Source: Streptococcus sp. WB01_FAA12
Lineage (GTDB): Bacteria; Bacillota; Bacilli; Lactobacillales; Streptococcaceae
DNA length: 64,000 nt
Direction of reading: 5' to 3'
Assembly (NCBI RefSeq): GCF_012843315.1
Contig: NZ_JABAEX010000001.1
Location: 186,001-250,000 of the forward strand
The translations under genes and the position numbers were made by a program. The notes under the pieces were generated by a model, which saw only the letters and a list, made by a program, of their open reading frames with translations, was not told the DNA's origin and did no database searches. Below, piece after piece: positions 59,624 through 64,000 of the stretch (position 1 is the first letter of the stretch; the number at the start of each line of letters is the position of its first letter).

Positions 59624-59655
59624 AAAAGCCTATCTTACATTTTTGTAAGACAGGC
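59624..59655 (-). terminator. Terminator of the agu operon
   Basis: On the - strand GCCTGTCTTAC / GTAAGATAGGC (one mismatch-type G·U) then TTTTT. Its arm CCTATCTTACATTT is directly repeated at 59609-59622. Confidence 0.82.
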
Positions 59656-59689
59656 GTGAATATCAAAAATTTATTATGAAAGTTACCTT

Positions 59690-60565
59690 CTAGTTCGTAA
59701 TTCGTTGGTACATTTCTGGTCTTCTATCTCGAAACAGCCCCCAGTTTAGGCGTTCGCTTGCTCCCTTGTCAAGGTCATAAGTTGCTAACAGAACAGCTTC
59801 CCCTTGTCTTTCGGCTCGCTCTAGAATAGCTCCTGTTTCATCCGTCATAAAGGAGGAACCGTAGAAGTCAAGACTGGAACTCTGTCCACCATTTTCCTCA
59901 CTTGGAGTGACTTCCTCCAAACCATAGCGATTGGCTGCAATAACTGGAACAATATTTGCTGCTGCGTGTCCTTGCATCGTACGTTGCCAGTGCCCACAAC
60001 TGTCTGTATCCAGAATTGGCTCTGAACCGATGGCTGTTGGATAAAAGAGCAATTCAGCACCATTCAATGCAAGACAGCGCGCTGTTTCGGGGAACCATTG
60101 ATCCCAACAGATGCCAATCCCAATCTTAGCGTAGCGAGTATCCCAGACCTTGAAACCAGTGTTACCAGGCGTGAAATAGAACTTTTCTTGATAATAATGG
60201 TCATCTGGTATGTGGGTCTTCCGATAAACGCCCAGTACCTCTCCATCTGCATCAATAACAGCAATAGAGTTATATAAGACATTGCCATCTTTTTCATAGA
60301 AACTAATCGGTAAAACAACTTCTAGTTCCTTAGCAAGCTCCTTAAAATGCTGAATAGCAGTATTTTCTGTCACCGACTGGGCATACTGGTAGTAGTCATA
60401 TTGACGCTCCTGACAGAAATAAGGACATTCAAACAACTCTGGCAAGAGAATAATTTGGGCTCCTTGCTTTGCAGCTTGACGAACCAAACGTTCAGCTGTT
60501 TGAATATTTGTTGCCACATCCTTAGCACATTGCATCTGGATCGCTGCAACTCTTACATTTCTCAT
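59690..60565 (-). CDS. aguB: N-carbamoylputrescine amidase
   Basis: Nitrilase-superfamily enzyme: N-carbamoylputrescine to putrescine, CO2 and NH3. 291 residues. Catalytic Glu in LLPELFE (about 43), Lys in YRKTHIPDD (about 120) and Cys in GIGICWDQWFPE (about 157). It follows aguA by 9 bp; together they convert agmatine to putrescine. Ends at a terminator, so it is last in the operon. Confidence 0.95.
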   Translation of the reverse strand: MRNVRVAAIQMQCAKDVATNIQTAERLVRQAAKQGAQIILLPELFECPYFCQERQYDYYQYAQSVTENTAIQHFKELAKELEVVLPISFYEKDGNVLYNSIAVIDADGEVLGVYRKTHIPDDHYYQEKFYFTPGNTGFKVWDTRYAKIGIGICWDQWFPETARCLALNGAELLFYPTAIGSEPILDTDSCGHWQRTMQGHAAANIVPVIAANRYGLEEVTPSEENGGQSSSLDFYGSSFMTDETGAILERAERQGEAVLLATYDLDKGASERLNWGLFRDRRPEMYQRITN

Positions 60566-60574
60566 CTTTTTCTC

Positions 60575-61660
60575 CTATTCTGGGATTTGTTGGGTAATAC
60601 AGTGGATATTTCCACCACCTAAGAGAATATCTCTGGCTGGTATTCCGACAACTTTACGGTCTGGGAAACACTTACTGAGGATATCTAAGGCAACTTGGTC
60701 ATTGACATCTTGAAACTGGGGAACAAGGACAGCCTTGTTGGCAATATAAAAGTTTACATAAGAGGCCGCCAGACGTTCGCCCTCATAACGCTCCTCTTCT
60801 CCTTCTTCATAGATATAGCCTGGTAAATCCTCTTCAGTTACAACTTGATGAAGCGCTGGAATTGGTAGTTTATGAATGGTAAACTTCCGTCCTTTTGCAT
60901 CTGTCTCTAGTTCTAAGAGTTCGAAATCTGCTTTTGACATAGCATACTGGGGATCGTTTTGATTGTCTGTCCATGCCAAGACAAGCTCTGCAGGACCAAC
61001 AAAGGCAGCAACGTTGTCAACGTGTTCATTGGTTTCGTCCTGATAAATACCGTAAGGCAGCCAGATAACTTTTTCAGCGCCCAGGCTCTCTAATAAGGTG
61101 TTTTCAATTTGCTCTTTAGACAGGTGGGGATTGCGTCCAGGACTGAGTAAGCAGCTTTCAGTCACAAGAATGGTTCCTTGACCATCGCTATGGATTGCGC
61201 CTCCTTCCAGTACAAAAGGTTTGGCATCGTAAATAGGCATTTCCAAGGCCTCAGCAAAACGACTGGCTACTTGGTCATCATCTTCATAATCTTGATAAAG
61301 ACCATCCACATCACCACCCCAGGCATTGAAAGACCAATCAACTGCCAACTTTTCTCTTTTATCATTGACGAGAATGGTCGGACCTGTATCACGCGCCCAA
61401 GCATCATTGGTGGGAATGTCTAAATAAACAACCTTGTCTCCAAGATAAGATTTGGCTTCAGATAGATAATCCTGCTCCACCAAAAGGTAAACCCTTTCCC
61501 CTTCTGCTATGGTCTTGATAATCTGGCTAAATGCTTTTTTGGCAGCTTTTCCTTGAAAGGGCCATGAACCTGGTCGAGTCGGCCATATCATGAAGGTACC
61601 ATGATGGGGTTCGTACTCTGCTGGCATACGATAACCTAATTTCTTTGGACTGTCCATCAT
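60575..61660 (-). CDS. aguA: Agmatine deiminase
   Basis: Guanidino-group-modifying enzyme: agmatine to N-carbamoylputrescine. 361 residues. The nucleophilic Cys354 lies in [14 protein letters not shown] at the C-terminus; WARDTGPT (about 93), [15 protein letters not shown] and the His of ETNEHVDN complete the active site. It overlaps nspC by 4 bp. Pairing with aguB and with polyamine genes points to biosynthetic use, not the energy-yielding agmatine pathway (no putrescine carbamoyltransferase or antiporter nearby). Confidence 0.95.
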   Translation of the reverse strand: MMDSPKKLGYRMPAEYEPHHGTFMIWPTRPGSWPFQGKAAKKAFSQIIKTIAEGERVYLLVEQDYLSEAKSYLGDKVVYLDIPTNDAWARDTGPTILVNDKREKLAVDWSFNAWGGDVDGLYQDYEDDDQVASRFAEALEMPIYDAKPFVLEGGAIHSDGQGTILVTESCLLSPGRNPHLSKEQIENTLLESLGAEKVIWLPYGIYQDETNEHVDNVAAFVGPAELVLAWTDNQNDPQYAMSKADFELLELETDAKGRKFTIHKLPIPALHQVVTEEDLPGYIYEEGEEERYEGERLAASYVNFYIANKAVLVPQFQDVNDQVALDILSKCFPDRKVVGIPARDILLGGGNIHCITQQIPE

Positions 61661-62784
61661 GATAATCTCCCTTTAAAGTCTTGATAGCCGAAGGCTTTGA
61701 CTAAGCTACAGTTACCTTGCTCGTCCATAAGATAGAGACTTGGCAAGCCAATACCGTTAAAGGTATTATTTTTGACAAATGAGTAAATAGCCATATCTTC
61801 GAAATAGAGTCTGTCACCGATTTGGACAGGATTTTCAAAACTATAATCGCCAATCACATCGCCCGTCAGACAGGTATTGGAAGAAAGTCTATAGGTATGG
61901 GCTTTTTCCTGAGCTTCAAAGCCATTTCTCAAAGGTGGACGATAGGGCATCTCAAGTACATCAGGCATATGGCAGGTCGCAGAGGTGTCTAAAATCAAGA
62001 TCTCCATACCGTTTTCTACAATATCCAATACTTCAGTTGCTAGATAACCCGCATTGAGCGCAATGGCTTCACCCGGCTCGATATAGACCTCAAGATTGTA
62101 AGTTTCTCGGATACGCTTGATTTCAGAAATCAGCAAATCCACATCGTAGTCTTCTCTTGTGATGTGGTGTCCTCCACCCATATTGAGCCATTTAACTTGA
62201 TGTAAATAGGGACCAAACTGCACTTCTACAGCTTTCAAAGTTGTCTCTAAATCATCTGCCCCTTGCTCACAGAGGGTATGAAAATGAAGGCCATCCACTA
62301 AATCCAACAAATCACTAGGAATTTTATCTAGTGTCACTCCAAAACGAGAACCTGATGCACAAGGGTCATAGAGCGCGTGATCTCCTTGGGTTGAACATTG
62401 AGGATTGATACGGAGACCTACACTGATACCAGCCTCTCGACAACGAGGACCATGTTTACGCAATTGTCTCTCTGAGTTAAAAACGATATGGTCTGTTATC
62501 TTAAGCAATTCCTCTAAGTCTGCATCCTTAAATGCTGGCGCGAATACATGGACTTCCCCTTGGAACTCTTCTCTAGCTAACTTAGCTTCATAGAGTCCAC
62601 TAGCCGTCGTACCAGATAGATACTGGCTAATCAAGGGATAGGTTTTGTAAAGAGAATATGCCTTCTGGGCAAGCAAGACCTTACAACCAGACTTTTTCTG
62701 AACCTCTTGTAAAATGCGGCAGTTGGCTTCTAACTTTGCCAAGTCAATGACGTAAGCTGGTGTTGGTATTTGTTCCAGCTTCAT
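61657..62784 (-). CDS. nspC: Carboxynorspermidine/carboxyspermidine decarboxylase
   Basis: PLP-dependent fold-III decarboxylase that turns carboxyspermidine (or carboxynorspermidine) into the polyamine. 375 residues. PLP Lys41 in [11 protein letters not shown]; His/Gly-rich [28 protein letters not shown] phosphate-binding loop; C-terminal catalytic Cys in [16 protein letters not shown] or SNTCLTGD. Its ATG overlaps the stop of the dehydrogenase gene, so both are co-translated. Confidence 0.94.
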   Translation of the reverse strand: MKLEQIPTPAYVIDLAKLEANCRILQEVQKKSGCKVLLAQKAYSLYKTYPLISQYLSGTTASGLYEAKLAREEFQGEVHVFAPAFKDADLEELLKITDHIVFNSERQLRKHGPRCREAGISVGLRINPQCSTQGDHALYDPCASGSRFGVTLDKIPSDLLDLVDGLHFHTLCEQGADDLETTLKAVEVQFGPYLHQVKWLNMGGGHHITREDYDVDLLISEIKRIRETYNLEVYIEPGEAIALNAGYLATEVLDIVENGMEILILDTSATCHMPDVLEMPYRPPLRNGFEAQEKAHTYRLSSNTCLTGDVIGDYSFENPVQIGDRLYFEDMAIYSFVKNNTFNGIGLPSLYLMDEQGNCSLVKAFGYQDFKGRLS

Positions 62785-64000
62785 TAGTCCACCATTTGTG
62801 GATTTTCAACCACAACCCAAGGTAAACCATACTCATTCAAAGCTTCCATGAATGGATCTGGATCCAATTCTTCAAGGTTGTAAACTCCAGGTTGTTTCCA
62901 AGTACCGTTCATAACCAATTTTGTCCCAATCATGGCTGGAACTCCTGTCGTATAAGAAATAGCTTGTGAACCAACTTCTGCGTAACATTCTTGATGGTCG
63001 CAAACATTGTAGATGTAAATAGTCTTCTCAACACCATCTTTGACACCAGTAAAGATACAGCCGATATTGGTTTTACCAACTGTACGTGGGCCAAGGCTGG
63101 CTGGATCTGGAAGCAAGGCTTTTAAGAATTGAATCGGAACGATTTCTTGTCCGTTAAAATTAATAGCATCTGTACGAAGGAGACCAACGTTTTCCAAGCA
63201 TTTCATGTGAGTTAGATAAGATTGACCAAAAGTCATAAAGAAACGTATCCGTTTGACACCAGGAATGTTTTTGGCCAATGATTCAATTTCTTCATGGTGA
63301 AGGAGATACATGTCTTTTTGTCCAACTTGAGGGAAATCATACTCACGCTTGATAGACATAGCTTCAACTTCGACCCATTTTCCATCTTCCCAGTAAGAAC
63401 CTGGCGCAGAAACCTCGCGGAGATTGATTTCTGGGTTAAAGTTTGTCGCAAATGGATAACCGTGATCTCCACCATTACAGTCTAAAATGTCGATATAGTG
63501 GATTTCATCAAAGTAATGTTTGAGAGCGTATGCTGAAAAGACACTAGTCACACCTGGATCAAAACCAGAACCAAGAAGAGCAGTTAAGCCAGCTTCTTTG
63601 AATTTCTCTTGATAAGCCCACTGCCATGAGTAGTCAAAGTAGGCTGTAAAACCAAGTTCCTTGCAACGTTTCTCATAAATAGCACGCCATTCAGGGTCTT
63701 CTGTATCCTCAGCCTCATAGTTGGCAGTATCAATATAATGCACACCTGTTTCCAAACAAGCATCCATAATGGTCAAGTCTTGGTATGGTAAAGCTACATT
63801 CAAAACAGCTTCTGGCTTGTAGCTTTCAATCAAAGCAATCACTTCTTCTACCTTATCAGCATCAAGAGCAGCTGTTTCAATCTTTGTACTTGTTTTGCCT
63901 TCTAATTTAGCCTTCAAATCATCACATTTTGACTTGGTACGGCTAGCAATCATAATCTCTGTAAAGGTTTCGCTATCTTGGCAAATCTTTGAAATAGCAA
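62784..64000 (-). CDS. Carboxynorspermidine synthase (saccharopine dehydrogenase family), 5' end outside the window
   Basis: Condenses aspartate semialdehyde with putrescine or diaminopropane, reducing the Schiff base with NADPH. At least 405 codons are visible; the reading frame stays open to the right edge (…ISKICQDSETFTEIMIASR), so the true start lies beyond 64000 and an ATG at 63953 is internal. Lys1-like features: TAALDADKVEEVIALIESYKPEAVLNVALPYQDL, HYIDTANYE, LLGSGFDPGVTSVFSAYAL and a C-terminal catalytic domain. First visible gene of the CASDH-nspC-aguA-aguB operon; speA/speE are expected further right by synteny I recall. Confidence 0.93.
   Translation of the reverse strand, partial: AISKICQDSETFTEIMIASRTKSKCDDLKAKLEGKTSTKIETAALDADKVEEVIALIESYKPEAVLNVALPYQDLTIMDACLETGVHYIDTANYEAEDTEDPEWRAIYEKRCKELGFTAYFDYSWQWAYQEKFKEAGLTALLGSGFDPGVTSVFSAYALKHYFDEIHYIDILDCNGGDHGYPFATNFNPEINLREVSAPGSYWEDGKWVEVEAMSIKREYDFPQVGQKDMYLLHHEEIESLAKNIPGVKRIRFFMTFGQSYLTHMKCLENVGLLRTDAINFNGQEIVPIQFLKALLPDPASLGPRTVGKTNIGCIFTGVKDGVEKTIYIYNVCDHQECYAEVGSQAISYTTGVPAMIGTKLVMNGTWKQPGVYNLEELDPDPFMEALNEYGLPWVVVENPQMVD

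Noticed and set aside
59609-59641. Duplicated CCTATCTTACATTT as a regulatory direct repeat
   Set aside because: The second copy is simply one arm of the agu terminator; the first is probably a local duplication without other support.

Overview
The window looks like a Firmicutes chromosome, most likely a Streptococcus of the mitis group (S. mitis, S. oralis or S. pneumoniae relatives). I base this on remembered protein sequences and gene order: ligA-pulA-gapN-glgBCDA-serB-eno, ung-mutX-pyrC-MATE-pdhABCD-lplA-xerS, rbgA-rnhB, rexBA, and a carboxynorspermidine/agmatine polyamine operon. I saw no rRNA, tRNA, CRISPR array or intact insertion sequence.

Layout. 1-12 kb: ligA, intracellular pullulanase, gapN behind a Rex-like palindrome, then a tightly overlapping glycogen operon glgB-C-D-A with a near-perfect CcpA (cre) site just downstream of its promoter. 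12-16 kb: serB, glycerate kinase, a convergent YueI-family gene and eno. 16-20 kb: accessory genes (YkgJ-type Cys cluster, AraC/GyrI-like regulator, C39-like protein, ClbS/DfsB-like protein, small membrane protein), with an array of palindromes spaced 41-42 bp. 20.1-23.5 kb: an AT-rich island encoding an HNH nuclease and an AAA/ABC-type ATPase (Septu-like anti-phage module), inserted at the 5' end of a HAD phosphatase gene and flanked by ~40-bp direct repeats. 23.5-35.5 kb: HAD, DUF4259, ung, mutX, pyrC, MATE exporter and a pyruvate dehydrogenase operon with lplA. In that complex the lipoyl domain is on E3, not E2, and the operon carries a 450-bp repeat-rich spacer. 35.5-38.6 kb: a decayed lactococcin-972-type bacteriocin locus.

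At about 39.83 kb lies a difSL recombination site whose end overlaps the -35 element of the xerS promoter. Gene orientation flips here: nearly everything to the left is on the + strand and most genes to the right are on the - strand, so this is probably the replication terminus.

38.7-64 kb: xerS, MepB and CPBP proteins, ClC channel, rnhB, rbgA, a MazEF-type toxin-antitoxin pair, the rexBA recombination nuclease, EVE and MarR genes, a HAD phosphatase, an ABC exporter convergent with a two-component system, TraX, and an operon (CASDH-nspC-aguA-aguB) making putrescine from agmatine and spermidine by the carboxy-polyamine route. The last gene runs off the right edge.

The best candidates for new biology are the HNH/ATPase island, including its in-frame amber codon and an in-frame 24-bp duplication; the 42-bp-period palindrome array; and an 18-bp palindrome family (RCATAA-N6-TTATGT) found four times.
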